A stretch of 64,000 nt of DNA from Candidatus Merdivicinus excrementipullorum (GTDB lineage Bacteria; Bacillota; Clostridia; Oscillospirales; Ruminococcaceae). Positions 23,303-31,590 of the stretch are shown piece after piece (the stretch's first letter is position 1; every line of letters starts with the position of its first letter). The notes beneath the pieces are model-generated. The model was given only the letters and a program-made list of their open reading frames with translations. It was not told the DNA's origin and did not search any database. The stretch lies in NCBI GenBank assembly GCA_018716725.1, contig DVJP01000036.1, forward strand, positions 1 through 64,000, read 5' to 3'. The position numbers and the translations under genes were made by a program.

Positions 23303-23331
23303 ATTATAGCATTATCACGCTAAAGTGTCAA
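23303..23331 (-). promoter_or_regulatory. Consensus promoter of the amino-acid transporter operon
   Basis: TTGACA (23326-23331) and TATAAT (23303-23308) with a 17-bp spacer on the minus strand, matching both sigma-A hexamers exactly. The spacer contains an imperfect AGC...GCT dyad that could bind a repressor. Confidence 0.8.
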
Positions 23332-23415
23332 TGCCTGTCACAAAATTCTTTAAATTCTGTTGGCATTTGTTTTAATTGCACAATATTAAAGGGCGCATTT
23401 TGGCTGATTCATTCC

Positions 23416-23444
23416 TTGTAGGGGGATGGAAAATATGCTATAAT
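23416..23444 (+). promoter_or_regulatory. Promoter of the paaK-iorAB operon
   Basis: TTGTAG (23416-23421) and TATAAT (23439-23444) with a 17-bp spacer. Confidence 0.6.
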
Positions 23445-23562
23445 TAAATTTACTTTAAAGCGGTAAAATATTTTCTAACCAAAATTTTGTCGGTATCCCT
23501 TGCTTTTTTGAAAAAAAGCAAGTACAATAAAAGGGAACTGTATTGAGAAAGGACGGAGCATC

Positions 23563-24861
23563 ATGTTTTTTCAAAAAGACCTGGAAACTATGCCGCGGGA
23601 CAAAATACGGGCGGTCCAGCTGGAACGCCTGAAATGGGTCGTCCGATATTGTTATGATAACGTGGAGTTTTATCATAAGCGTCTGGACAGCTGCGGCGTA
23701 ACACCGGATAAGATTAAATGCCTTTCCGATGTACAGTATATTCCCTTTACAACTAAGGCGGATATTCGGGATACCTATCCTTATGGGCTGTTCGCACAGC
23801 CGCTTAAAAATATCGCCCGGATTCATGCGTCCAGCGGCACAACAGGCAAACCAACTGTTGTGGGTTATACGAAAAAAGACCTGGACACCTGGTCGGATCT
23901 GGTGGCCCGGCTTTGCGTGGCTGTGGGAACAACGGATGAGGATATCGTCCAGATTTCCTTTGGATACGGACTGTTTACCGGGGCTTTGGGCCTGCATTAC
24001 GGCTTGGAAAAAATCGGCGCGTCCGTTATCCCGATTTCCAGCGGCAACACGGAAAAGCAGGTGATGATTTTAAAGGATTTTGGAACTACCGCCTTGGTCA
24101 GCACTCCTTCTTATGCATTATATATGAGTGAGGTTGCACGGGAAAAAGGCGTTATTAACGACTTGAAACTGCGCCTGGGTTTGTTTGGTTCCGAAGGCTG
24201 CACGCCGGAAATGCGTGACGAAGTGGAAAAGAGCTTCCATATTTTCGCCACAGACAATTACGGCATGAGCGAGCTTATGGGCCCCGGCGTATCCGGCGAG
24301 TGCATTTACCGGGAAGGGATGCACATTGCGGAGGATCATTTCCTGCCGGAAATCATCAATCCGGATACCGGAGAGGTGCTGCCTGAAGGGGAAACCGGCG
24401 AACTGGTTATGACAACTTTGACAAAAGAGGGATTTCCGCTTCTTCGCTACCGCACCAAGGACTTGACCCGGTTAAATTACGATACCTGCAAGTGCGGCCG
24501 CACCCATGTCCGCATGGATAAAATCAAAGGCCGCAGCGACGATATGATGAAAATCCGGGGCGTCAACGTTTTCCCCACCCAGATCGAAAGCGTACTCATC
24601 GGTTTGCCCAATATCGGGCCTCATTATCAGCTGGTGCTTCGGCGGGAAGGATACATGGACACCCTGGAAGTCCGCGTGGAACTGGTGGACGGCAGCCTTT
24701 TGGACGAGTATAAGAAACTGTCGGAAATCCAAGCCAATGTCCGGGCGGCGCTGAAAACGGTTCTGGGCATTGATACCAAGGTAACCCTTTGCGAACCGAA
24801 ATCCATTGAACGGTTCCAGGGCAAAGCGAAACGAATCGTGGATCTGCGGAACGAAAAATAG
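23563..24861 (+). CDS. paaK: Phenylacetate--CoA ligase
   Basis: 432 residues, normal for PaaK. The AMP-binding motif SSGTTGKPTVVGYTKKD lies near 88-105, followed by GYGLFTGALGLHYG, the adenylate-site segment DNYGMSELMGPGV, and the C-terminal AMP-binding_C domain (RSDDMMKIRGVNVFPTQIES). It converts aryl-acetates plus ATP and CoA to aryl-acetyl-CoA, or works in reverse for substrate-level ATP formation. It heads an operon with iorA, iorB and an ACT protein, so the likely substrates are phenylacetate or indoleacetate linked to aromatic amino-acid oxidation. Start supported by GGACGGAG upstream. Confidence 0.95.
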   Translation: MFFQKDLETMPRDKIRAVQLERLKWVVRYCYDNVEFYHKRLDSCGVTPDKIKCLSDVQYIPFTTKADIRDTYPYGLFAQPLKNIARIHASSGTTGKPTVVGYTKKDLDTWSDLVARLCVAVGTTDEDIVQISFGYGLFTGALGLHYGLEKIGASVIPISSGNTEKQVMILKDFGTTALVSTPSYALYMSEVAREKGVINDLKLRLGLFGSEGCTPEMRDEVEKSFHIFATDNYGMSELMGPGVSGECIYREGMHIAEDHFLPEIINPDTGEVLPEGETGELVMTTLTKEGFPLLRYRTKDLTRLNYDTCKCGRTHVRMDKIKGRSDDMMKIRGVNVFPTQIESVLIGLPNIGPHYQLVLRREGYMDTLEVRVELVDGSLLDEYKKLSEIQANVRAALKTVLGIDTKVTLCEPKSIERFQGKAKRIVDLRNEK

Positions 24862-24895
24862 CATGATTCTATTATAATGGAAAGGACTGAATTGT

Positions 24896-26638
24896 TTGAA
24901 AGAGTTACTGCTGGGCAACGAGGCAGTTGCCAGAGGACTATACGAGGCCGGATGCGGGATTGTTTCCAGTTATCCCGGCACCCCCAGTACGGAAATTACG
25001 GAAGCCGCCGCCAAATATCCGGAGATTTATGCGGAATGGGCGCCCAATGAAAAGGTGGCTATGGAGGTTGCCATTGGCAGCGCCATTGGCGGGAAACGCT
25101 CCTTCTGCGGCATGAAGCACGTCGGCTTGAACGTCGCAGCGGACCCGCTGTTTACCGTATCTTATGCGGGAGTAAACGCCGGGATGGTCATTGCGGTGGC
25201 GGACGACCCCGGTATGCACTCCTCTCAGAATGAGCAGGATTCCCGCCATTACGCCATTGCGGCTAAGGTGCCCATGCTGGAGCCTGCGGATTCCGCGGAT
25301 GCCCTGGCTTACACCAAGGCGGCTTATGAAATCTCGGAGCAGTTTGACACACCGGTGATCCTGCGGATGTCCACCCGGATTTCCCATTCCCAAAGCTTAG
25401 TGGAAACAGGGGACCGGCAGGAGCTGCCTTTGAAGGAGTACAAAAAAGACCCGGCCAAATATGTGATGATGCCGGCTTTTGCCAAGGCAAAGCATGTTGT
25501 GGTGGAGGAGCGGACGGCAAAGCTCCGGGAATTTGCGGAAACTACCCCCTTAAACCAGGTGTTCTGGAACGACACAAAAATCGGCGTCATTGCCGCAGGT
25601 TCTACATACCAGTATGCCAGAGAAGTGTTGGGAGACAGCGCCAGCTACCTGAAACTGGGAATGGTCAATCCCCTTCCGGTGAAGCTCATTCAGGATTTTG
25701 CCGCCAAAGTGGACGCCCTTTATATCATTGAAGAATTGGACGATATTATTGAAACTCACTGCCGGAAAATCGGCGTAAACGGAATCGGCAAGGAGCTGTT
25801 CCCCTGGATCGGAGAATTTTCCCAGAAGCTCATTGCAGAGAAACTTTTCGGTGAAAAGGAAAATACCTTTACATTCCCGGAAAGCATCCCCGGGCGTCCT
25901 CCCGTTCTCTGCGCCGGATGTCCTCACCGCGGGCTGTTCTTTGTGCTGAACCAGCTGAAGGTCATGGTTTCCGGCGATATCGGCTGTTATACCTTAGGCG
26001 CCAGCGCGCCGCTGTCCGCCATGGATACCACAATCTGCATGGGCGCTTCTATTTCCGGCCTTCACGGCTTCAATACGGCCAGAGGGAAAGAATCCGCCGC
26101 TCGTTCCGTGGCTGTTATCGGGGATTCCACCTTTATCCATTCCGGCATTACCGGTCTCATCGACATTGCCTATAACCAAGGAATTTCCACTGTCATTATT
26201 TTGGATAATTCTATTACCGGCATGACCGGTCATCAGCAGAACCCCACCACCGGTTACACCCTGAAGGGCGACCCGACTGCCAAGGTCAGCCTGGAGAAGC
26301 TCTGCGCTGCGGTGGGCATCAACCGGGTGCGGGTAGTGGATCCTTACGACCTGGCCCAGACCCGTCAGGCTATTGAAGAGGAATTGGCTGTGGAAGAACC
26401 CTCCGTGGTGATTTCCCGGCGGCCCTGCGCGCTGCTCAAATATGTGAAGCACAAAGCGCCGCTGAAAATTGACACGGAAAAATGCCGGGGCTGCAAAGCC
26501 TGCCTGCAGCTGGGCTGCCCGGCCATCAGCGTGGCAAACGGCAAAGCCGCCATTGACGATACTTTATGCGTGGGATGCGGGCTTTGCGCGGACCTCTGCC
26601 GGTTCCACGCCATTCCGACAGAGGAGGAAAAAGCATGA
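24896..26638 (+). CDS. iorA: Indolepyruvate ferredoxin oxidoreductase, alpha subunit
   Basis: 580 residues starting at TTG 24896 (GAAAGGA upstream). Pyruvate:ferredoxin-type N-terminal domain (GNEAVARGLYEAGCGIVSSYPGTPSTEI), thiamine-diphosphate domain with CAGCPHRGLFF and GDIGCYTLG, and a C-terminal pair of Fe-S clusters (CRGCKACLQLGCP and CVGCGLCADLCRF). It catalyses oxidative decarboxylation of aryl-pyruvates to aryl-acetyl-CoA with ferredoxin as electron acceptor. It overlaps iorB by 4 bp. Lengths and motif order are normal for IorA. Confidence 0.96.
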   Translation: MKELLLGNEAVARGLYEAGCGIVSSYPGTPSTEITEAAAKYPEIYAEWAPNEKVAMEVAIGSAIGGKRSFCGMKHVGLNVAADPLFTVSYAGVNAGMVIAVADDPGMHSSQNEQDSRHYAIAAKVPMLEPADSADALAYTKAAYEISEQFDTPVILRMSTRISHSQSLVETGDRQELPLKEYKKDPAKYVMMPAFAKAKHVVVEERTAKLREFAETTPLNQVFWNDTKIGVIAAGSTYQYAREVLGDSASYLKLGMVNPLPVKLIQDFAAKVDALYIIEELDDIIETHCRKIGVNGIGKELFPWIGEFSQKLIAEKLFGEKENTFTFPESIPGRPPVLCAGCPHRGLFFVLNQLKVMVSGDIGCYTLGASAPLSAMDTTICMGASISGLHGFNTARGKESAARSVAVIGDSTFIHSGITGLIDIAYNQGISTVIILDNSITGMTGHQQNPTTGYTLKGDPTAKVSLEKLCAAVGINRVRVVDPYDLAQTRQAIEEELAVEEPSVVISRRPCALLKYVKHKAPLKIDTEKCRGCKACLQLGCPAISVANGKAAIDDTLCVGCGLCADLCRFHAIPTEEEKA

Positions 26639-27210
26639 ACAAAAGCATTATGATCGTTGGCGTCGGCGGGCAGGGGAGCCTTCTGGCCAGCAAAATGCTG
26701 GGCCATGTGGTGATGCAGGCCGGCTATGACGTGAAAGTTTCGGAAGTCCATGGAATGTCCCAGCGGGGCGGCTCTGTGGTAACTTATGTAAAGTATTCCG
26801 ACGAAAAGGTCTGGTCCCCGGTAATTAACGAAGGGGAGGCGGACATCATCATCTCCTTCGAGCTTCTGGAGGCCGCCCGCTGGGTTGGATTTTTGAAAAA
26901 AGACGGCGCTGTTGTAGTGAATAACCAGGAAATCGCCCCTATGCCGGTGATTACCGGCGCCGCCGTCTACCCGGAAAATATTGGAGAGAAGCTTTCTCAA
27001 ATCGGCGTCAACCTGAAACTTGTGGACGCCTTGAAACTGGCTGAGGAAGCAGGTTCTGCAAAAGCTACCAACGTGGTCCTCATGGGGGCCGTAGCCAATG
27101 TGCTGGATTTCCCGGAAGAAATGTGGCAGAAGGCTATTGACGAGTGCGTTCCGCCAAAATTTTTGGAATTAAACCGGAAGGCGTTCGCCTTAGGCCGGCA
27201 GTGCCGCTGA
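26635..27210 (+). CDS. iorB: Indolepyruvate ferredoxin oxidoreductase, beta subunit
   Basis: 191 residues from the ATG at 26635, which overlaps the iorA stop as ATGA. The gamma-domain motif GVGGQGSLLASKMLG opens it and SEVHGMSQRGGSVVTYVKYS follows, both standard for IorB and other 2-oxoacid:acceptor reductase subunits. It completes the IorAB enzyme; coupling to iorA ensures equal synthesis. Confidence 0.96.
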   Translation: MNKSIMIVGVGGQGSLLASKMLGHVVMQAGYDVKVSEVHGMSQRGGSVVTYVKYSDEKVWSPVINEGEADIIISFELLEAARWVGFLKKDGAVVVNNQEIAPMPVITGAAVYPENIGEKLSQIGVNLKLVDALKLAEEAGSAKATNVVLMGAVANVLDFPEEMWQKAIDECVPPKFLELNRKAFALGRQCR

Positions 27211-27242
27211 TACACAGATACTCAGAAAGGGGATGGCAATTT

Positions 27243-27674
27243 ATGTTTACCAGACAGCTTTCCGTTTTTGTTGAAAACAAACCAGGCCGCCTTGCGGAAA
27301 TTACAACTGCCCTTGCGGAAGCAGGGGTGGATATCCGGGCCGTATCTGTTTCTGATACGGCGGATTTCGGTATTTTGCGGCTCATATTAAATGACCCCGA
27401 TAAGGGCCAGGAAGTGCTGAAAAGCCATAACTGCACCGTTTCCCTGACGGATGTTATTGTAATTCGGATTAACGACCAGCCCGGCGGCCTGTCTTTCCCC
27501 ATGAAGCTGCTGTTCAATTCCGGCATCAGCGTCGATTATATGTATGCGTTTATTTCAAAAAATGAAAAATCCGCCTGCATAATCCTCCGCGTCACGGACA
27601 ATCAGCGGGCCGTAGAGCTTTTATCCCAGAATCACATCCAAATTGTATCCGAAGAAGAAATCCGGAATATGTAA
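27243..27674 (+). CDS. Tandem ACT-domain protein
   Basis: 143 residues from ATG 27243 with GAAAGGGG 11 bases upstream. Two ACT domains fill the protein: about 1-66 (LSVFVENKPGRLAEITTALAEAGVDI) and about 70-140 (NDQPGGLSFPMKLLFNSGISVDYMYAF). No catalytic or DNA-binding domain. Such proteins regularly follow paaK-iorAB in anaerobes and are thought to sense an amino acid, here probably aromatic. Last gene of the operon, followed by a strong terminator. Confidence 0.92.
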   Translation: MFTRQLSVFVENKPGRLAEITTALAEAGVDIRAVSVSDTADFGILRLILNDPDKGQEVLKSHNCTVSLTDVIVIRINDQPGGLSFPMKLLFNSGISVDYMYAFISKNEKSACIILRVTDNQRAVELLSQNHIQIVSEEEIRNM

Positions 27675-27682
27675 AATTTTTT

Positions 27683-27718
27683 CTCCCTTTTTCCGCAGAC
27701 CGGCGAAAGGGAGTTTTT
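27683..27718 (+). terminator. Terminator of the paaK-iorAB-ACT operon
   Basis: CTCCCTTT (27683-27690) pairs with AAAGGGAG (27706-27713) and is followed by T5. Confidence 0.85.
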
Positions 27719-27782
27719 ATACCGCAAAATTGGAAATAACGCATAAAATTCAAGTTTTATAAATTTTATTTCTATAAAAATA

Positions 27783-27811
27783 TTGAAATTTATGCGGCGA
27801 TGTGCTACAAT
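27783..27811 (+). promoter_or_regulatory. Promoter of the phosphoribosyltransferase-like gene
   Basis: TTGAAA (27783-27788) and TACAAT (27806-27811) with a 17-bp spacer, in an A/T-rich stretch. Confidence 0.7.
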
Positions 27812-27842
27812 ATGGTTATAAAAGACAGAGGAGGTTATTGTT

Positions 27843-28481
27843 TTGGAAAGTAGAGCGATAAAAATCAAGTCCCCGAGAAATGGGAAAATGACTATCTCCA
27901 TTATTCCCGGCCACTTTGCAACCAACCATTCCCATGTCAATTATTACATTGATCTAACCGCCATTAAGCACCGCAGCCAAATGGCGATGGAGGCCGCGCA
28001 GATGCTGGCCAATTCCTATCAGCACCTGGATGTGGATACCATTATCTGCATGGATGGCTGCGAGGTAATCGGGGGATACCTGGCCTCCTATCTTGCAGAG
28101 GATGGAACCTATGCCATTAACAGACAAAAGGACATCTGCGTCATTACGCCTGAATTTAATTCCAACAGCCAGCTGATTTTCCGGGACAACATCCAAGGCA
28201 TGGTGTGGAATAAGAACGTCCTTTTAATGATTGCTTCCGCCACAACGGGAAAAACCATCAACCGTTCCTTGGAATGCATTAAATATTACGGAGGGAACGT
28301 CATGGGAATTGCCGCCATTTTCAGCGCGATTTCCGACATGAACGGCGTTCCGATTGAAAGCCTATTTTCCCTCCGGGACATTCCCAATTACCACACTTAT
28401 GATTTCAAGGACTGCCCCGAATGCAAAGCCCAGCATAAGATTGACGCCATTGTAAACAGCTATGGCTATTCCAAAATTTGA
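27843..28481 (+). CDS. Phosphoribosyltransferase-fold protein with altered PRPP loop
   Basis: 212 residues starting at TTG 27843, 8 bases after GAGGAGG. The type I phosphoribosyltransferase fold is recognisable: DVDTIICMDGCEVIGGYLA (substrate/PPi loop region, about 63-81) and the PRPP loop NVLLMIASATTGKTI (125-139). The usual two acidic residues of that loop (VDD before the TTG) are replaced by Ile130-Ala131, while the TTGKT half is kept. A CPEC pair (Cys191, Cys194) lies near the C-terminus. Automatic annotation would say orotate phosphoribosyltransferase; the missing acids make that doubtful. Monocistronic, between its own promoter and terminator. Confidence 0.75.
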   Translation: MESRAIKIKSPRNGKMTISIIPGHFATNHSHVNYYIDLTAIKHRSQMAMEAAQMLANSYQHLDVDTIICMDGCEVIGGYLASYLAEDGTYAINRQKDICVITPEFNSNSQLIFRDNIQGMVWNKNVLLMIASATTGKTINRSLECIKYYGGNVMGIAAIFSAISDMNGVPIESLFSLRDIPNYHTYDFKDCPECKAQHKIDAIVNSYGYSKI

Positions 28482-28499
28482 CCGAAAAATCCCAGCAGG

Positions 28500-28523
28500 G
28501 GCGCGGAAGCGCCCTTGTTTTTA
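28500..28523 (+). terminator. Terminator of the phosphoribosyltransferase-like gene
   Basis: GGGCGC (28500-28505), loop GGAA, GCGCCC (28510-28515), then TTGTTTTT. Confidence 0.85.
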
Positions 28524-28584
28524 TGGAAATCAGGCCAAATTGGGAAGAATTTGCAAAAATCCCGGAAAATTTCTTGAGATTCTC

Positions 28585-28613
28585 TTTACATTACGGGATA
28601 AATAAGGTAGAAT
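28585..28613 (+). promoter_or_regulatory. Promoter of the pyrH-frr-uppS operon
   Basis: TTTACA (28585-28590) and TAGAAT (28608-28613), spacer 17 bp. Confidence 0.6.
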
Positions 28614-28648
28614 AGGTTTGTATAAATTCGCAGAATGGAGTGTCGATT

Positions 28649-29359
28649 TTGGAACCAAAATATAAGAGAGTCCTTTTGAAGCTCAGCGGAGAGGCGCTGG
28701 CCGGAGAGAAAAAATTCGGCTTGGATTACGGCGTCATCAGCCCCATCTGTCATGCGATTAAGGAGTGCGTGGATATGGGCGCCCAGATCGCCGTAGTAGT
28801 CGGCGGCGGCAACTTCTGGCGGGGCCGCAGCAGCGGCGCTATGGACCGCACTCGTGCTGACCACATCGGCATGCTGGGGACGACCATGAACGCGCTGGCT
28901 GTGGCGGATGCTCTGGAAGAAACCGGCGCGGTTGTCCGTGTACAAACGGCTATTGCCATGCAGGAAGTAGCGGAGCCTTACATCCGCAACCGGGCGGTCC
29001 GGCATCTGGAAAAAGGGCGCGTTGTGATTTTTGGCTGCGGCACCGGCAACCCGTTTTTCTCCACAGACACGGCAGCCTCCCTGCGCGCGGCGGAAATCGA
29101 AGCGGACATTGTGCTGAAAGCGACCATGGTGGACGGCGTTTATGACAAGGACCCCCATAAATTCCCTGACGCGGTAAAATTTGATACCTTGACCTTTACG
29201 GACGTCTTAACCAAAAATCTGGCTGTAATGGATTCCACCGCCGCTTCCATGTGCAAGGACAACGGCCTCCCGCTTTTGGTCTTTAATCTGGCGGACCCGC
29301 AGAATATCGTTAAGGCCGTCCGCGGCGACAAGGTTGGAACGCTGGTCCTCCCGGAATAA
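28649..29359 (+). CDS. pyrH: UMP kinase
   Basis: 236 residues. I place the start at TTG 28649 because GGAG (28637-28640) is 8 bases upstream and the product then begins like Bacillus PyrH; a GTG at 28640 would add three residues. Amino-acid kinase fold: [54 protein letters not shown] and [13 protein letters not shown]. It phosphorylates UMP to UDP. It leads the classic pyrH-frr-uppS-cdsA-dxr-rseP-ispG-polC gene order. Confidence 0.97.
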   Translation: MEPKYKRVLLKLSGEALAGEKKFGLDYGVISPICHAIKECVDMGAQIAVVVGGGNFWRGRSSGAMDRTRADHIGMLGTTMNALAVADALEETGAVVRVQTAIAMQEVAEPYIRNRAVRHLEKGRVVIFGCGTGNPFFSTDTAASLRAAEIEADIVLKATMVDGVYDKDPHKFPDAVKFDTLTFTDVLTKNLAVMDSTAASMCKDNGLPLLVFNLADPQNIVKAVRGDKVGTLVLPE

Positions 29360-29392
29360 TATCGTAATTTTTTGACAGAAAGGGTTATGGAT

Positions 29393-29947
29393 ATGAAAGA
29401 ACAGTTGAAAAAAGCAGAAGAAAAAATGCAGAAATCCTTGGCTGCTCTGGATAAGGAATTTACTTCTATCCGGGCGGGCCGGGCGAATCCTGCCGTCTTG
29501 GACAGAATTACAGTGGACTACTACGGCAGTCCCACTCCCATTAATCAGATGGCGGCCATTTCGGTGCCGGAGGCCCGCACGCTGATGGTGCAGCCCTGGG
29601 ATATTTCTACCCTGAAATCCATTGAAAAGGCCATTTTGGCTTCTGAACTGGGCATTACCCCCAATAACGACGGCAAAGTCATCCGCCTGAACTTCCCCCC
29701 TCTGACTGAGGAACGCCGCAAAGAGCTGGCCAAGGACATTCGGAAAATGGGCGAAGAGTGCAAGGTCGCGGTCCGTTCCATCCGCCGGGACGCCATGGAT
29801 AAGCTGAAAGCTATGAAGAAAAACGGCGAACTCACCGAAGATGATCTGAAAGACGGTGAAAAGGAGACCCAGAAGCTGACAGATAAGTATATCAAGGACA
29901 TCGATTTGATGACCGAGAAAAAAGAAAAAGAAATCATGGAGCTGTAA
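29393..29947 (+). CDS. frr: Ribosome recycling factor
   Basis: 184 residues from ATG 29393 (AAAGGG 8 bases upstream; another ATG two codons earlier is less well spaced). The two halves of the three-helix bundle are obvious: [27 protein letters not shown] at the start and [36 protein letters not shown] later, with the beta hinge domain between. It splits post-termination ribosomes together with EF-G. Length equals the family norm. Confidence 0.97.
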   Translation: MKEQLKKAEEKMQKSLAALDKEFTSIRAGRANPAVLDRITVDYYGSPTPINQMAAISVPEARTLMVQPWDISTLKSIEKAILASELGITPNNDGKVIRLNFPPLTEERRKELAKDIRKMGEECKVAVRSIRRDAMDKLKAMKKNGELTEDDLKDGEKETQKLTDKYIKDIDLMTEKKEKEIMEL

Positions 29948-29948
29948 T

Positions 29949-30659
29949 ATGGAGCAAAAGGAACTCCTTCCGGTCCATATCGGGATTATTATGGACGGCA
30001 ACGGCAGGTGGGCGAAAAAACGGGGTTTGCCCAGGAAAATGGGGCACCGTGCCGGTGCGGAAGCCTTTAAAAATATTGCGCGTTACGCCAATAAGCGGGG
30101 AATCCGCTTTATGACCATGTACGTATTTTCCACGGAAAACTGGAAACGCCCCCAGGATGAGGTAAACTCTATCGTGGAGCTGCTGCGGAATTATCTGGAC
30201 GAGGTGGAGCGGTATAAGGATGAAAATATCCGCCTTCGTTTTATTGGAAATCTTTCTGTTTTTGACGAGGATATCCGGCAAAAAATGGAAAGAGCCGAAA
30301 AAAACAGCGCGGAAAATACCGGTTTGACCTTGAACCTGGCTATCAACTACGGCGGCCGGGATGAGATTGTGCATGCTGCCCGCCGGCTGGCCCAGAAGGC
30401 AAAGGACGGACAGCTGCAGCCGGAGGAAATTACGGAAGAATTGTTTTCCCAAAATCTGTACGCCGGAGATGAGCCGGATGTGGATTTGATTATCCGCCCC
30501 AGCGGGGAGTACCGGCTGTCCAATTTTTTAATCTGGCAAAGCGCCTATGCGGAGTATGTGTTTATGGATGAGGTTCTTTGGCCGGATTTTAAGCCGTCGC
30601 ATTTTGAGGAAGCACTGAGGGAATTCCAAAAGAGGAACCGCCGCTTCGGCGGAATTTGA
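29949..30659 (+). CDS. uppS: Undecaprenyl diphosphate synthase (isoprenyl transferase)
   Basis: 236 residues. Catalytic HIGIIMDGNGRWAKKRG near 10-26 with the essential Asp, then GHRAGAEA, MTMYVFSTENWKRP, NLAINYGGRDEI and the C-terminal DLIIRPSGEYRLSNFLIWQSAYAEYVF. It makes the C55 lipid carrier precursor for peptidoglycan and other wall polymers from farnesyl-PP and IPP. It starts 1 base after the frr stop; a terminator hairpin follows, so cdsA may be partly separate. Confidence 0.97.
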   Translation: MEQKELLPVHIGIIMDGNGRWAKKRGLPRKMGHRAGAEAFKNIARYANKRGIRFMTMYVFSTENWKRPQDEVNSIVELLRNYLDEVERYKDENIRLRFIGNLSVFDEDIRQKMERAEKNSAENTGLTLNLAINYGGRDEIVHAARRLAQKAKDGQLQPEEITEELFSQNLYAGDEPDVDLIIRPSGEYRLSNFLIWQSAYAEYVFMDEVLWPDFKPSHFEEALREFQKRNRRFGGI

Positions 30660-30664
30660 AAAAA

Positions 30665-30696
30665 GGCGCCCCTCACTTTTCGAGAGGCGCTTCTTT
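30665..30696 (+). terminator. Hairpin between uppS and cdsA
   Basis: GGCGCC-CTC (30665-30674) pairs with GAG-GGCGC (30682-30690) with one mismatch, followed by TTCTTT. Probably partial terminator. Confidence 0.65.
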
Positions 30697-30735
30697 CCGT
30701 TATGATGGATATAAGCTCAAATGGAGGAAACAGGG

Positions 30736-31581
30736 ATGAAACAACGCGTAATTTCAGCAATGATCGGGCTTGTAATCCTGCTGGTTGTCTTATTTTTGTA
30801 TGAAACATTCGTCTTTAACGCCGCCATTGCAGTGATTTCCGCCATTGCGGTTTATGAGATCCTGCATTCCACAGGTTATGTGAAAAACTTATTCGTTTTA
30901 GTCTGCTCTGTCTTATACGGTGCCAGTATGCCCTTTTACGACACAGTCCGCACCATCGGTTCCAGCAAAGCGTTTTTTTATGTGACGCTTGTATATCTAG
31001 CGCTGATGCTGGGGGCGATGCTGGTAAAGCACCAGGCCTTGCAATTTACCGAGATTACGACGGCAGTTTTTGTTTCTTTGTTGGTCCCGCTGGCTTTTTC
31101 GATTTTAATTTACATCCGGGACCATTCGGGCAACGGCCTTTTTTACACGCTGCTGGCCTGCGTGGCGGCTTGGGTGGCGGATTCGGCGGCTTATTTTGTC
31201 GGCAGGAAATTCGGGCGGCATAAAATGTGCCCTCTTATCAGCCCCCATAAAACGGTGGAAGGCGCAATTGGCGGGATTATTTTTGCGGTGTTGTTTTTTG
31301 TCCTGTTCTGCTGGGGATATGCGCTGTTCCTGCGGGAAAACGGCACAATGGTACAGGTTTCTTACGGGTCGGCAGTTTTGATTGGCGCGGTGTGCTCCAT
31401 TGTGGGCATATGCGGGGACTTGACCGCATCCGTTATTAAACGTCAGACAGGTATCAAGGACTTTGGCACCATTATGCCGGGGCACGGAGGCGTCATGGAC
31501 CGTTTTGACAGCTTTCTGCTTGTTGTCCCTGCACTGTACCTGATGCTCCGCGCTTTCCCCATATTTACGCTGCTTGCTTAG
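30736..31581 (+). CDS. cdsA: Phosphatidate cytidylyltransferase
   Basis: 281 residues from ATG 30736 with GGAGG 8 bases upstream. About seven to eight membrane helices and the complete CDP-diglyceride synthase signature SVIKRQTGIKDFGTIMPGHGGVMDRFDS near the C-terminus. It converts phosphatidic acid and CTP to CDP-diacylglycerol, the branch point of phospholipid synthesis, in the cytoplasmic membrane. Placed between uppS and dxr as in most Firmicutes. Confidence 0.96.
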   Translation: MKQRVISAMIGLVILLVVLFLYETFVFNAAIAVISAIAVYEILHSTGYVKNLFVLVCSVLYGASMPFYDTVRTIGSSKAFFYVTLVYLALMLGAMLVKHQALQFTEITTAVFVSLLVPLAFSILIYIRDHSGNGLFYTLLACVAAWVADSAAYFVGRKFGRHKMCPLISPHKTVEGAIGGIIFAVLFFVLFCWGYALFLRENGTMVQVSYGSAVLIGAVCSIVGICGDLTASVIKRQTGIKDFGTIMPGHGGVMDRFDSFLLVVPALYLMLRAFPIFTLLA

Positions 31582-31590
31582 GAGGTTTTC

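Larger units (their letters stand above)
23257..23562. other. Divergent intergenic region with two promoters and a leader hairpin
   Basis: 306 bases between the transporter and paaK. It contains a consensus minus promoter (23303-23331), a plus promoter (23416-23444) and an A/T-rich perfect 11-bp stem at 23499-23509/23512-23522 in the paaK leader, which lacks a trailing U-tract. No other structure is evident. Confidence 0.7.
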
